Source: Pirellulales bacterium (GTDB lineage Bacteria > Planctomycetota > Planctomycetia > Pirellulales > Thermoguttaceae). From it: a stretch of 64,000 bases of DNA. The translations under genes were made by a program, and so were the position numbers. The notes under the pieces are model-generated. The model was not told where the DNA came from and ran no database searches. It saw only the letters and a program-made list of their open reading frames with translations. Numbering within the stretch: the first letter of the stretch is position 1; every line of letters starts with the position of its first letter. The stretch is taken from NCBI GenBank assembly GCA_016935315.1, contig JAFGRD010000005.1, positions 55,291-119,290 on the forward strand. Direction: 5' to 3'. This document shows, piece by piece, positions 1 to 9,957 of this stretch.

Positions 1-1641
1 CCGACGTGAAGCAGACGAGAACGTCGGGAGCCCAATCGCCGGGCACGAACGGCCTGAGCATCGAATGGCCCCAGGTCTGCATGGCCGCAAACAGCCCCAG
101 CCCCAGCGACAGCGCCACGGTCGTTCCCACAGTCCGCCATAGATTGCTGCTCAGTTGGGTGCTGAGCAGGCGCCTGTCGAGGCGCAGGATGCCGGCCACA
201 AGCGGCCCGAACGCTTTTTCCGTGGCCAGAATCGCCGCAGGCGCCAGCAGCATGAACCCCATCGCCATGCTCGTGCATCCCAGCGCGGCGTAGACGCCGT
301 AGCGTGTTTCGTCGGGCATGGGCATGACAAACACCAACAGCGGATTGACTGCGATCAGCACCAGTCCGACCACGGCGGCCACCGCCGACCAGCGGACCGG
401 CCGGGCCGTCGGGCGGGAAGCCATTGCTTCCAGCGGGCGGACTCGCGCCACCTGCCAGGCCGGCAGAACGGAGGCCGCCAGCGCCCCGCCGAAGGCACAG
501 ACGGCCGAAAGTACAACCGCCCACACGCCCAGCGACGCGCCGCCGGAGAGGTCGTCGCGCTGCGTCTTGGCCACGATCCAGAGCAAACCCCAGCCGGCGG
601 CCAGACCGCCGAACCAGCCGACCGTGGCCAGAACCAGGCTTTCCAGGGCAATCATGCACGCCACCTGGAAGCGGGTCAGCGCCACGGCCCGGAGGATCGC
701 GAACTGCCGGACACGCTCGTGCACGCCCATGCTCAAGGTGGTAAGGATGATGAACAGGGCCGCCAACAATGAGACACCGGTAGCCGAATATGCCTGGTTT
801 CGCACGCGGGCGGCAGAGAGGCCCTGTGCCATGTCGTCCTTGACGTCGCCCGGATCGAAGACGGCCGCCGGGAACCCCTCCTGCTTGAGCCGAGCGTTCC
901 ATCGGCGGCGGAACGACTCCGCGTCCACGCCCTCTTGCAGGGCGATGTTGATGCAACTGATCTTGGCCGGCCGGCCGCTGATTTTCTCGGCCAGCGCCAC
1001 GGGCACGTACAAGGCGCTGGTGGCCGGCCCACGCGAAGGCGCCGATCGCCTCGGACCGTCGCCCGGCATGGAGGCCTGGTGGACGATCCCCGCGATGCTC
1101 AGCCGGAACTCGCCGGCCTCCGATTCCACGACCACTTCGTCTCCAACGCCGGCCTCGATCTGCCTGGCGGCCTCGGCACTCAGGACGCCTTCGGCACGCT
1201 CGGGCCGGGCAGGATCGATCCAGGTGCCTTGGACCATCTCGTGAGGAGGTTGCTTGGCGCCCGTTCCGACCAGGGTCGGGCGCGACCGGAAGGACCGACC
1301 CGGCGACCCGACTCGCGTGACCCGTGTCAGCCGGGATTGCGCCAGCGGGTCCAGCGTCGCAACGGCCGGGTCTTGCTGCAACAGAGGGATCAGTTCGGGG
1401 GGAAGCGGTGGGCCGCTCGGGGCGCCGGGGCCGGTCGGGCGGTTGGGTGCATCGGAGACCAGCACCAGTTGATAGCGGCCGAGGTACTGGTCGGCGAACT
1501 GGTCGAACTGGGCCAACAGCGCGTCGTAGCCGCTGGTGACCCAAATCACCACGCAGGCAGCGGCAATGATGGCAAGCGACGTCAGCGCAAATCGGCCCGG
1601 ATGTTGTCGAAGGTTGGCCAGCACGAGCTGCAGGACGATTC

Positions 1642-1645
<4 letters not shown>
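1..1645 (-). CDS. FtsX/MacB-type ABC transporter permease, C-terminus cut by window edge
   Basis: Reading the minus strand from ATG at 1643-1645 gives an uninterrupted frame to base 1 (548 codons, no stop), so the gene is partial. It starts with a short cytoplasmic stretch and a membrane helix at about residues 15-35, then a large non-membrane domain of the MacB periplasmic type. Membrane segments follow near residues 285-305, 330-350, 375-395, 420-440, 455-475 and 515-530. This many helices after the soluble domain suggests a duplicated FtsX core like the larger FtsX-like permeases. Its ATG overlaps the stop of the upstream ATPase gene (TCAT on the plus strand, 1642-1645), so the two are translationally coupled. 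The likely role is extrusion of a lipid, lipoprotein or peptide from the inner membrane. The substrate is not readable. Family call from hydropathy and partnership with a LolD-like ATPase. Confidence 0.85.
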
Positions 1646-2424
<779 letters not shown>

Positions 2425-2450
2425 TTTGTGGGAGTCCTTCTTCCGGACGT

Positions 2451-3473
2451 TCAGTCTTCGATGACGGGTTCGCCGCCCGCTCGGGTCCAGAGAGCGTGCC
2501 AGATCGTGCGTTCAATCGTCTCGGCGACGAACCGCACGCTGCCGTCGCAGAAGCAGGCGTTCACGCCGCCGGGATGACTGCTGCGGGCGGCGGTGATTTT
2601 GGCCGATCCACCGACGAGATCGGGAAGGGTACTGTTGGGGGTGAAGCGGCCGTTCATGACGGGACCGGTCGGCGAGCAGCCGCGCAGCCAATAGGACAGA
2701 CGTGTGCCATCCCACGCGCTGATGCTCGGCAGCGCCGCGCCCAGCCCACCGCCATCGGCCGCGTCGGCCAGGCTCGCGTTTGCCCGGGCCTTGCCGCGAT
2801 AGATCTGCACGTCGGGCGTCGGGGTCGGGGGCGGAGTATGGCAGGGACCGCGCAGGGATTCCGTGAATGCCAGCGTGTTCTTCGTGCCGTCCTTGACGTC
2901 GTCCAGCCGCACCGTCGCGCCCACCCAACAGAGGCCGTCGGCTGCCCCGAAGCTCGGATGAAAGACGCCGTCCATCCCGCTCCCCTGGTTCATCGCATAA
3001 TTGCTCCCGGCGACCGGGATCACCTTTCCCGAAGGCAGCGTGGCGTCGTGGACCGGCGGCTCGGAGTCGCTGGGGCACAAGAACATCGCCACCGCCGTCG
3101 CGGCGGCCGGTTGCAGTGCGATCGGCAGGTCGTCCCTACCGGGATGCCCCATGTTGATGGTGAAGTCGATCAGGTTTTGAAGACTCGCCTGCTCGCAGTA
3201 CGGCAGCAACCTGGCCAGCGGCGAATAATCGTTCGGGTAGCCCGTCCCCGACCAGCCGGCGTTGGGCAACATCCCGTTGTAGGCGCTCGCGTGGTTGTGC
3301 ATGGCCAGGCCCAACTGCTTCAGGTTGTTCGTGCAGGACATCCGTCGGGCCGCGTCGCGCGCTGCCTGAACGGCCGGCAACAGCAGGGCGATCAGAATCC
3401 CCACGATGGCGATCACCACCAACAGCTCGACCAGGGTGAATCCCGCCGGATTCCTCGGCGCGCGCCTCTGCAT
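2451..3473 (-). CDS. DUF1559 pseudopilin-like protein
   Basis: A 340-residue protein of the DUF1559 (SBP_bac_10) family, hugely expanded in Planctomycetes. The N-terminus has a type IV prepilin signature, [15 protein letters not shown], with Glu at +5 and a following hydrophobic helix, then the family segment with [13 protein letters not shown]. The C-terminus carries the H-X9-DG motif (HPGG...CFCDGS). The start was set at ATG 3471-3473 because AAGGAG lies just upstream. An in-frame extension to 3638 would be translated from repeat B and is not credible. The protein probably is processed and exported by a type II secretion/pilin-like route, but the family's function is unknown. Here it lies between a prenyltransferase-fold gene and an ABC transporter. 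Confidence 0.9.
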   Translation of the reverse strand: MQRRAPRNPAGFTLVELLVVIAIVGILIALLLPAVQAARDAARRMSCTNNLKQLGLAMHNHASAYNGMLPNAGWSGTGYPNDYSPLARLLPYCEQASLQNLIDFTINMGHPGRDDLPIALQPAAATAVAMFLCPSDSEPPVHDATLPSGKVIPVAGSNYAMNQGSGMDGVFHPSFGAADGLCWVGATVRLDDVKDGTKNTLAFTESLRGPCHTPPPTPTPDVQIYRGKARANASLADAADGGGLGAALPSISAWDGTRLSYWLRGCSPTGPVMNGRFTPNSTLPDLVGGSAKITAARSSHPGGVNACFCDGSVRFVAETIERTIWHALWTRAGGEPVIED

Positions 3474-3503
3474 CGTTCCGGACTCCTTGCTGCGTCGCTG
3501 CTT

Positions 3504-3586
3504 GAGACTCGCCAGGGTACAAGTTGGACAACCATGAAAGTGCAAGGACGCGCAGTGGCCTTGCTCTTTCATCACGCCCCGACGGA
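3504..3586 (-). repeat. Repeat B copy 1 (~80-bp hairpin repeat)
   Basis: The sequence matches copies at 8131-8210 and 42691-42772. Its core is an inverted repeat GAAAGwGCAAGG / CCTTGCACTTTC around a short GC-rich loop. Here it is on the minus strand and is joined through a conserved ~10-nt linker to the short repeat A remnant at 3598-3615, the same junction seen at 8118-8131. It lies between two co-directional genes. Confidence 0.8.
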
Positions 3587-3597
3587 AGATGCCTTGA

Positions 3598-3615
3598 TGG
3601 ACGCTTGCACACTCA
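3598..3615 (+). repeat. Repeat A, short end remnant supplying a stop codon
   Basis: Eighteen bases match the TTGACGCTTGCACACTCA end of the repeat A family with one mismatch. On the minus strand the sequence TGAGTGTGCAAGCGTC begins with the TGA that ends the adjacent gene (stop at 3613-3615). The rest of the repeat is absent. Confidence 0.7.
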
Positions 3616-4794
3616 GTACGAGAGGGCCAGGAGGGCATACGCCGTGACCAGATTGGGGTCGCCCTCGAACCAGACGGTGTTGTCGTTGACCCACGAGCCG
3701 TTCGGCTTCTGGCGTCGTGCCAGCTCCTCGGCCAATTCCTTCCGCCAATCGTGCTTCACTCCGTTGGCGTCCTCGACGCGATCGACCCCCAGGGCGTCCA
3801 ATGCCTTGGCAAACGTATGGTAGTAGTAGTAGAGTCCCGCATCGCCCATGCCCGGATTGCTCGTGACGCTGTAATGCTCGCGGATCCATTGCACGGCGGC
3901 CTTCAGCCGGGGGTCGTCCTTGGTCAGCCCGGCATAGATCATGCTCTTCAGACCGGCATAGCTCATCGCCCCGTAGCTGCGCAGGCCGCCGTTGGGGGTC
4001 TGGCGGCTCTCGTCTTGTCGCGAGAGCGCGCACGTGTAGTAGAACCCGCCGTCGTTGACCTTGGCCGAGAAGGGCGTGGTGTTGTGTTCAGTTTCCAGAT
4101 TCTGGCACCGCGAGACGAAGACCAGGGCGTTCTGAATGGCTTCGTCCTCTTTGCCCGCGTTGCAGGCCTTCAAAGCGTCGACCAGGAACGCCGTGTTCGA
4201 CAGGTCGGGTCGGCTCTGGCCCCCATAGCCCACGCCGCCGTAGCTGAAGTCCGACTTGTCCTTGCCGCCGTCCTCGTCCCATTGAAAGCCTCGCACCCGA
4301 GCGTCCGCACGCTTGAGGATCGAGTCGTAGCGGCCGTCGCCGTTTGCCTCGCTGAGACAGAGAATGGCCACGCACGTCTCGTAGTTGGCCAGCCGTGTCT
4401 GGGGCAGGTGGATTCCTCCGTCCGCTTGCACGCACTGCTCCAGGTATCGGAGGCTCTTGGCAACCGCGGGGTCCTGGGCCGTGCGCCCGTGGCGCAGCAG
4501 CGACGCCGTGGCCAGCGCGGTCACGCCGCTGCCCGCGAAGCTGCTATACGATCCGTCGGCGGCCTGGCCGTGGACCGCCAGGTAGCCGATTCCGCGGTCG
4601 ACCATCGACGCAAACGTCCGCGGGTCGGGCCCCACGGGTTCCTCGGGCGTTGCCCCGGTCGCGGTTGGCAAAGCCGCGGACAACAACGACAGCAGCGCCG
4701 CCGCCGACACCAGGCCTCGGAAACGCCGGGAGCCTCCGGCAAAATGCCTCTCCAGCGTTGCGTGGATACGGACAACCAGACCGTTTCGCTTCAT
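3613..4794 (-). CDS. Secreted prenyltransferase/squalene-oxidase-repeat protein
   Basis: A 393-residue protein with an N-terminal basic stretch and a hydrophobic segment (about 28-48, [14 protein letters not shown]) that looks like a signal peptide. The remainder is a series of alpha/alpha-toroid repeats of the prenyltransferase/terpene cyclase-like fold, e.g. [50 protein letters not shown]. The terpene-cyclase DxDD motif is not evident, so it is probably a non-enzymatic or unknown-substrate toroid, common in Planctomycetes. AAGGAG precedes the ATG at 4792-4794. It is first in the minus-strand run with the DUF1559 and ABC genes. A candidate sigma-54 promoter lies about 60 bp upstream. The stop codon falls in a repeat A remnant. 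Confidence 0.82.
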   Translation of the reverse strand: MKRNGLVVRIHATLERHFAGGSRRFRGLVSAAALLSLLSAALPTATGATPEEPVGPDPRTFASMVDRGIGYLAVHGQAADGSYSSFAGSGVTALATASLLRHGRTAQDPAVAKSLRYLEQCVQADGGIHLPQTRLANYETCVAILCLSEANGDGRYDSILKRADARVRGFQWDEDGGKDKSDFSYGGVGYGGQSRPDLSNTAFLVDALKACNAGKEDEAIQNALVFVSRCQNLETEHNTTPFSAKVNDGGFYYTCALSRQDESRQTPNGGLRSYGAMSYAGLKSMIYAGLTKDDPRLKAAVQWIREHYSVTSNPGMGDAGLYYYYHTFAKALDALGVDRVEDANGVKHDWRKELAEELARRQKPNGSWVNDNTVWFEGDPNLVTAYALLALSY

Positions 4795-4856
4795 GATAGC
4801 TCTCCTTCTGTTCTCTTGCGTGGCGGGCCCATACGGATGGACAGGCGACTATCACT

Positions 4857-4872
4857 TGCATTTCGCGTGCCC
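4857..4872 (-). promoter_or_regulatory. Candidate sigma-54 (-24/-12) promoter
   Basis: On the minus strand the sequence GGGCACGCGAAATGCA fits the consensus TGGCACG-N4-TTGCA at 14 of 16 positions, counting the four N positions as matches. GG (4871-4870) and GC (4859-4858) have exactly 10 bp between them. It would start transcription near 4846, about 50 nt before the prenyltransferase-fold gene. A sigma-54-activator gene is encoded divergently next to it. Seen by eye; no matrix score available. Confidence 0.5.
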
Positions 4873-4888
4873 ATGGTGGTTCCGCTGA

Positions 4889-4916
4889 TTGACTTTCCGC
4901 GAAAGGCGGATAATCT
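4889..4916 (+). promoter_or_regulatory. Candidate housekeeping promoter for the two-component pair
   Basis: TTGACT (4889-4894) and TAATCT (4911-4916) are separated by 16 bp. Transcription would begin near 4923, leaving a ~155-nt leader that contains the TTCGACAC boxes before the kinase ATG at 5079. Confidence 0.4.
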
Positions 4917-4934
4917 GGGGGTGAGTGGTGTGCG

Positions 4935-4998
4935 TTCGACACGGGCGGGCAAGGCGGTGTGTCGAGTGTTTCGACACGGCAGTCGGTGATTTCGACAC
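4935..4998. promoter_or_regulatory. Dyad and repeated TTCGACAC boxes, candidate activator binding site
   Basis: A perfect 7-bp inverted repeat GTGTCGA-N5-TCGACAC occupies 4959-4977. Two further TTCGACAC half-sites lie at 4935-4942 and 4991-4998. The dyad is centred about 120 bp upstream of the predicted sigma-54 start site, a usual distance for an enhancer bound by an NtrC-family activator. It lies inside the leader of the kinase gene, so autoregulation is also possible. Binding by the adjacent regulator is inferred. Confidence 0.5.
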
Positions 4999-5078
4999 GT
5001 CCGATGCCCGGTCGTTACACCCGATTTCCGGCAAAACGTGGCGAGCACAACACGACGACTCACGGAGAGAGCGAGCCC

Positions 5079-6491
5079 ATGAGGTGGCCGATCCGAATTC
5101 AGTTGCTCGTGCCGATGCTGGCCATCGTCGCCTTGGCAATCACCCTGGCCACGGTGGCCAGCGTCTACCTGACCGTCGCCGGCGCGAGCCGACGGCAGGC
5201 CGGACAACTGCGCCGCGTTGTCGCCGCGACCACCGAAGCCAACTTCCCTCTCACCGAGACCGTTTTGCAGCAGATGCGCGGCCTTTCGGGCGGGCAATTC
5301 GTGCTCTTGGACGACAACCGGAAGGTGGTTCACGGCACAATACGACTTGACGCCGACGCTCTGGAGTCGCTGCGAGCGGTGGATGCCGACGGGACCTTCG
5401 ACTCGTTCTCTTCCGCCAGCGTGGTCCGACTGTCCGGCAACACGTATCTCGCCGACCTCGTGCCGGTCCGGCGCCGGACCGGAGCGGGCGGGACGCAGAC
5501 CCTGTTGGTGCTCTACCCGAAGGATCGCTGGTGGTCCATCGCGCGCGAAGTCGCCCATCCGATTCTGTGGTCGGGAGCAATCGCCATGGTCGTGGGCGGG
5601 CTGGTTGCCGCCGTGTTGGCCGGACGATTCGCCCGGCCGATCCGGGTGATCGGCGACCGGGCGATGGCCATTGCCGCCGGGCACTTCAAGCCGGTCGCCC
5701 TGCCGGCGCGAGACGATGAGATCGCCGACCTGGCCGTCTCCATCAACACGATGATGGAGCGGCTCAGCCATTACGAGGAGGAAGTGCGCCGGACGGAGCG
5801 CATGCGGACACTCGGGCAACTCGGCGCCGGCATGGCGCATCAACTCCGCAATTCCGCCACGGGCGTGCGGATGGCCATCGAGCTGCACCAGCGAGAGTGT
5901 CCGGAGGCGGCCCATTCGGAATCGACGGCCGTTGCCATGCGGGAACTGCGGCTGATGGAATCGTATCTGCGGAGCTTCCTGGATCTCGGTCAGGCGCGGC
6001 GGCTCCCGCACGAACGCGTCGATCTGGGATCGGTCGTTCAGGGCGTGTTGGAGTTGGTGCGCCCCACCTGCAAACACGCCGGTATCGACCTGGCCTATCA
6101 CCAGCCGCCGCAGCCGGTTTTCGTCAAGGCGGACGACGAGTCGCTGCGCCAACTGCTGGTCAACCTGGTGCTCAACGCCACCGAGGCTGTCGCCCGGCAC
6201 GCGGACGGCGCCGCCCGCGTCGTCGTGGAGCTGGAGCGGTCCGACGGGAACCGCGCGGTGGTGCGCGTGAACGACTCGGGACCGGGACCTTGCGGCACGC
6301 TCGGCGACGACCTCTTCGAGCCGTTCGTCACCGGGAAGCCGGACGGCACCGGTCTGGGGCTGTACGTCGCCCGACAGATCGCCGAGGCGCACCACGGATC
6401 GATCCGTTGGCAGCGCCTCGAGAACATGACGTGCTTCACCGTTGAGATCCCGCTGGCCGATGCTCGGACCCATCCCGGGGACACCTGTTGA
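5079..6491 (+). CDS. NtrB-type membrane sensor histidine kinase
   Basis: A 470-residue sensor kinase. An N-terminal membrane helix (about 8-32) and a second helix (about 170-190, AIAMVVGGLVAAVLAG) bracket a periplasmic sensing region. A HAMP linker follows (to about 240), then a dimerisation/phosphoacceptor helix with GAGMAHQLRNS (His near 253) and an ATPase domain with the N box NLVLNATEAV, G1 box NDSGPGP and G2 box DGTGLGL. The MAHQLRN phosphoacceptor resembles NtrB/ZraS-type kinases that pair with sigma-54 activators, as encoded next door. The start is ATG 5079 behind GGAGAG. The stop TGA (6489-6491) is contributed by the first bases of repeat A copy 2. The signal sensed is unknown. Confidence 0.92.
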   Translation: MRWPIRIQLLVPMLAIVALAITLATVASVYLTVAGASRRQAGQLRRVVAATTEANFPLTETVLQQMRGLSGGQFVLLDDNRKVVHGTIRLDADALESLRAVDADGTFDSFSSASVVRLSGNTYLADLVPVRRRTGAGGTQTLLVLYPKDRWWSIAREVAHPILWSGAIAMVVGGLVAAVLAGRFARPIRVIGDRAMAIAAGHFKPVALPARDDEIADLAVSINTMMERLSHYEEEVRRTERMRTLGQLGAGMAHQLRNSATGVRMAIELHQRECPEAAHSESTAVAMRELRLMESYLRSFLDLGQARRLPHERVDLGSVVQGVLELVRPTCKHAGIDLAYHQPPQPVFVKADDESLRQLLVNLVLNATEAVARHADGAARVVVELERSDGNRAVVRVNDSGPGPCGTLGDDLFEPFVTGKPDGTGLGLYVARQIAEAHHGSIRWQRLENMTCFTVEIPLADARTHPGDTC

Positions 6492-6587
6492 CGCTTGCAC
6501 ACTCAATGCGCGAGGGCGACCAACGAGAGCCCGACGTGTCCGGCCTCGCGTCGGTCGGCCTGGATCATGCACAAGGCAAACATCAAT
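6488..6587 (+). repeat. Repeat A copy 2, between kinase and regulator
   Basis: A near-full copy from TTGACGCTTGCACACTC to GGCAAACATCAA. The ends are imperfect inverted repeats of each other and the centre is a stem (CGACCAACGAGAG / CTCGCGTCGGTCG here). It fills almost the whole kinase-regulator spacer and provides the kinase stop codon. Confidence 0.9.
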
Positions 6588-6601
6588 CAAGGGAAACAGC
6601 C

Positions 6602-8002
6602 ATGGCCCAACTACTGATTGTCGACGACGAACAGAGCATCTGCTGGGGATTGTCGAAGCTGGCCGAAGAGATGGGCCATACCGCCGTCACCGCGGCCTCG
6701 GCCGAGCAAGGGCTCGAGATCGCCAGAGAACGCCGCCCCGATGCGATCGTTCTCGACGTGCGATTGCCGGGTATGAGCGGGCTGGAAGCCATGCAACACT
6801 TCCATGAGATCCTCGGCCCCACACCGATCATCATCATCACGGCCTATGGCGATCTGACCAGCGCGGTGGAGGCGGTGCGCGGGGGTGCCTCCGACTACGT
6901 CACCAAGCCGTTCGACTTGCGCGTGGCCCAGCGGGCGATCCAGCGGGCCCTGCAACTCTCCCCTTCGCCTTCCCAAGCGGCGCCGACGCAAGTCGACGGG
7001 GACGTGATTGTCGGCAAGTCTTCGGCAATGCAAGAGGTGTTCAAACGGATCGCACTGGTGGCGGCTTCGGAGGCTTGCGTGCATCTGCGCGGCGAAAGCG
7101 GCACCGGAAAGGAGCTTGCCGCCCGGGCGATCCATCGTCACAGTCACCGCGCCGAGGGGCCTTTCGTCGCGGTCAATCTGGCATCGCTCAGTCCGACGCT
7201 TGCCGAGAGTGAGCTGTTCGGTCATGTGCGCGGAGCGTTTACCGGCGCCGACGGCCCCAAGAGAGGATTCCTCGAACACGCCCATGGCGGCACCCTTTTC
7301 CTGGATGAAGTGGCCGACATCCCCTTGTCGATCCAGGTCAAGCTGCTGCGGACACTCGAACACGGTGAAGTGTTGCCCGTGGGCGGTAACTGTCCCGTCC
7401 AGGCCGATTTCCGCCTGATCTCGGCAACCCACCAGAACCTGGCCCAGCGGGTCGCCGACGGGGCGTTTCGCCACGATCTCTACTTCCGGCTGATCACCTT
7501 CGACATCGAAATCCCGCCACTGCGGCAGCGCCCCGAAGACATCCGGCCACTGGCCGAACATTTTCTGCGGCTGCTGGCCGCCAAGACCGATCGGCCGGTT
7601 TCTTCGATGACCCGGGAGGCCCTGGAAGAGCTGGAGCGACTGCCATGGTACGGCAACGTACGGGAGCTGCGCAACGCCATCGAGCACGCCACGGTCCTCG
7701 CGCGCCACAGCGCGATTGCCGCGGAGCATCTGCCGCCGCCGACGCCGGCGTCGGTCAGCTCCTTGGCCGTCCAGGAAGACGCGCTCACCGGGCTGATCCG
7801 ACAATGGACCGAAGCCGAGCTTCAAAACCCCCGTGCGTCCGGCAACTTGCACGAGTCGTTCTTGAACCTGGTAGAGCCGGCGCTGCTGGAGACCGTGTTT
7901 CGCCACTACCACGGCCAGTGTGCCACGGCCGCCCGGCGGCTGGGCGTGCACCGAACGACGTTACGGAAGAAGCTGGACCAGTTCGGAATCAGCGAGCACT
8001 GA
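6602..8002 (+). CDS. NtrC-family sigma-54-dependent response regulator
   Basis: A 466-residue regulator. The receiver domain (1-120) has the phosphoacceptor Asp at about 53 (VLDVRLPGMSG). The AAA+ domain (about 140-380) has Walker A GESGTGKE near 164, the sigma-54 contact loop GAFTGAD near 210 and the Walker B GGTLFLDEV. The C-terminal Fis-type helix-turn-helix is ATAARRLGVHRTTLRKKL. The full GAFTGA loop means it should activate sigma-54 RNA polymerase. ATG 6602 follows GGGAAACAGCC. Upstream in-frame codons read through repeat A and are not part of the gene. It is the presumed partner of the kinase at 5079. The candidate target is the divergent operon with a sigma-54-like promoter at 4857-4872. 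Confidence 0.95.
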   Translation: MAQLLIVDDEQSICWGLSKLAEEMGHTAVTAASAEQGLEIARERRPDAIVLDVRLPGMSGLEAMQHFHEILGPTPIIIITAYGDLTSAVEAVRGGASDYVTKPFDLRVAQRAIQRALQLSPSPSQAAPTQVDGDVIVGKSSAMQEVFKRIALVAASEACVHLRGESGTGKELAARAIHRHSHRAEGPFVAVNLASLSPTLAESELFGHVRGAFTGADGPKRGFLEHAHGGTLFLDEVADIPLSIQVKLLRTLEHGEVLPVGGNCPVQADFRLISATHQNLAQRVADGAFRHDLYFRLITFDIEIPPLRQRPEDIRPLAEHFLRLLAAKTDRPVSSMTREALEELERLPWYGNVRELRNAIEHATVLARHSAIAAEHLPPPTPASVSSLAVQEDALTGLIRQWTEAELQNPRASGNLHESFLNLVEPALLETVFRHYHGQCATAARRLGVHRTTLRKKLDQFGISEH

Positions 8003-8017
8003 AAGGCAGACCCTTCT

Positions 8018-8118
8018 ATTGATGTTGGCAGTGTGAATGACCCAGGCCGACCAACGGGAGGCCGGACAGGTCGGGCTCCCGCTGGTCGCCCTCGCGCATT
8101 GAGTGTGCAAGCGTCAAT
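8018..8118 (-). repeat. Repeat A copy 3, joined to repeat B copy 2
   Basis: A full copy in reverse orientation (TTGATGTTGGCAG... to ...GTGTGCAAGCGTCAAT), starting 15 bp after the regulator stop. It is followed directly by repeat B at 8131-8210. Confidence 0.9.
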
Positions 8119-8130
8119 CAGGCCATTTTC

Positions 8131-8210
8131 CGTCAGGACGTCATGAAAGAGCAAGGCCGCTGCACGTCCTTGCACTCTCATGTATGTCCAACTTGTTCTC
8201 TTGCGAGTCC
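8131..8210 (+). repeat. Repeat B copy 2
   Basis: Matches the copies at 3504-3586 and 42691-42772, with the hairpin arms GAAAGAGCAAGG and CCTTGCACTCTC and the shared tail TGTCCAACTTGTTC. The remaining bases up to the DUF1559 stop at 8286 show no further feature. Confidence 0.8.
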
Positions 8211-8285
8211 TTAGTCGATCCAGTCACCCAGCTCCCATAGCATGTCCGCGGCAAGCGCAGACGCGGCCCGTGGCCAATGGCGCGA

Positions 8286-9317
8286 TCAGGGATCGCAATT
8301 GCTGCGGGTAATAAGGAACATGTACAGCGCCGCGTCGATCCCGTTGCCGACTGGATGCACGCTGCCGTCGGCGAACAGGTGGTTGGTCACGCCATCGTGA
8401 TGGCTGCTGGGGCCGTATTTCATCGGGCCGGAGGCATGGGCCGACGGCGTGCTCGCGCCGCCGTCGCTGTACGGGGCCGCATCGTAATCCCACTCAAGAT
8501 ACGTCTTGTCCTTTTCCGGCGGGATCGTGCTCTCGTCCCAGTGCTTGTTCGGCGTGTAGCCAATCAGGGCGTCGTATCCAGCTTCACCGTTGTCGAACTC
8601 CACCACCGGCGGCAGCCCCACCACGGCACATTCGTTGCCGACCGTCCAACGGGCGACGTTCTGCTCGACCGTCTCCACGATCAGAATGGTGCGGGCGGTC
8701 CCGTCAGTCTTGAATCCCCTCACGCCGTGCGTCGAGCCCGGATAGATCCCGCCGTCGGGGTGGCGATCGCTTTCGGGAGCGTATCTCGGCGTAGTCGGGT
8801 TCGGCGACGCGACGTTGAGGCTTTCGAGGTGCGTCGCGCCCATCGCCTTGTAGTTGGTGATCGCCTCCACGTCCGAATCGCCCACAAAGGGCCGGCCGCC
8901 GAAACTGGGGCAGCGGAGCCTGGCCACGGGGGTCGCCAACGCCGCGGCGTGCGAGCCGCTGCCGTCGGCGTTGGGGCGCAGCGGCGCGCCCCCTTCCATA
9001 TCGAGCGAGAGCCAGAGGTCGCCTTGATCCAGGGAAAGCATCAGGTCGACGCACCAGCTCCAACCATCCATCGACGTAATCCCTCCGTCGGCGTCCTTCA
9101 TTACATGACACGATGGGGGGAAACGATGTGTGAGGATCTCGTGGGAGAGAAACGCGACGCCGAGGGCTTTCAGATTATCCTCGCACTGACTTCGGCGGGC
9201 TTTCTCCCGCGACGCAAGGATCACGGGGATCAGCACTGCCCACAGGATCGCGAGAAGAACCACGACCGCGACAACTTCTCGCATCCGAATCACCGGACCG
9301 TTGGATTTCGTGACCAC
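8286..9317 (-). CDS. DUF1559 family protein, divergent N-terminus
   Basis: A 343-residue protein. It has a single hydrophobic helix at about 13-32 (EVVAVVVLLAILWAVLIPV) followed by the family-typical ASREKARRSQCEDNLKALG. It lacks the classical [15 protein letters not shown] prepilin sequence, so processing by prepilin peptidase is doubtful. The C-terminus keeps H-X9-DG (HDG...LFADGSVHPVG). The start is GTG at 9315-9317 with GGAG about 9 nt upstream; ATG at 9284 is an alternative. It converges with the NtrC-type regulator gene and is separated from it by the A/B repeat composite. Function unknown. Confidence 0.82.
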   Translation of the reverse strand: MVTKSNGPVIRMREVVAVVVLLAILWAVLIPVILASREKARRSQCEDNLKALGVAFLSHEILTHRFPPSCHVMKDADGGITSMDGWSWCVDLMLSLDQGDLWLSLDMEGGAPLRPNADGSGSHAAALATPVARLRCPSFGGRPFVGDSDVEAITNYKAMGATHLESLNVASPNPTTPRYAPESDRHPDGGIYPGSTHGVRGFKTDGTARTILIVETVEQNVARWTVGNECAVVGLPPVVEFDNGEAGYDALIGYTPNKHWDESTIPPEKDKTYLEWDYDAAPYSDGGASTPSAHASGPMKYGPSSHHDGVTNHLFADGSVHPVGNGIDAALYMFLITRSNCDP

Positions 9318-9401
9318 GAAGCCGTCTCCTACGCGAGAGTCTGCCGCACGCTCGCCGTGTTGCCGCGTTGCGCGGCGATTATAGCACGGGTTGTGGCCGC
9401 T

Positions 9402-9809
9402 TCACCAGGGGATGGCCTCGCCGATCAAAAACGACGCCAGATTGGCCAGGACGATTGCCGCGAAATCCCTCAACGTGCCGCGATCGGGCGACGACCTTTC
9501 AGAGCGGTATGCCAGCCAGAAGAGACCGCATTCGGCCACCGGCGCGAAGGTCTCGGCCGCGACGTAATACACCGCGCGGCCATACGGCCGCCAGACCGCG
9601 TACGGCAGCACCAGGACGACGATCGGATACGTACATGCGGTCAACCACAGCCCGGCGAGAAGCCGATCACCGGCCGAATGCCCCCGCGACAACCCCACCA
9701 GCAGAATCGGCGTCTCGATCAGCACGGCCAGCAGGTAACCGGCGGGCAGAAAGGACCACAGCTGGGAAGGATCGGGCAGCATGCTGGCGACTCTACCATG
9801 GGCCGGCAT
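9402..9809 (-). CDS. Small membrane protein of unknown function
   Basis: A 135-residue hydrophobic protein with about four predicted membrane helices (approximately 17-38, 50-72, 82-100 and 115-132). No catalytic motif or family is recognised. It may instead start at ATG 9780-9782 (MLPDPSQLW), giving 126 residues. It is divergent from the secreted/membrane protein at 9958, and the 148-bp region between them should hold both promoters. A shared process with the 9958 gene is only suggested by proximity. Confidence 0.6.
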   Translation of the reverse strand: MPAHGRVASMLPDPSQLWSFLPAGYLLAVLIETPILLVGLSRGHSAGDRLLAGLWLTACTYPIVVLVLPYAVWRPYGRAVYYVAAETFAPVAECGLFWLAYRSERSSPDRGTLRDFAAIVLANLASFLIGEAIPW

Positions 9810-9957
9810 CGGCGTCCACCTGCTGCTGCGTCGATCTCCAGGCGGAACCGTCGCGCGCCGGACGGGCGACGGCTGGACGGATTGCCGACAATCTGGTACA
9901 GTAACGCATGTGGGTCGGGTGTACTATAGAAGACCTTCTGGCTGAGGAGGAGACGCA

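Noticed and set aside
3474..3638. 55-residue N-terminal extension of the DUF1559 protein
   Set aside because: It translates repeat B and would place the prepilin signature internally; AAGGAG supports ATG 3473.
6488..6601. Extended N-termini beginning MTLAHSMREGDQ... or [11 protein letters not shown]... on several genes
   Set aside because: These are translations of repeat A, recur at unrelated genes and lie upstream of good ribosome binding sites; the downstream ATG is the real start.
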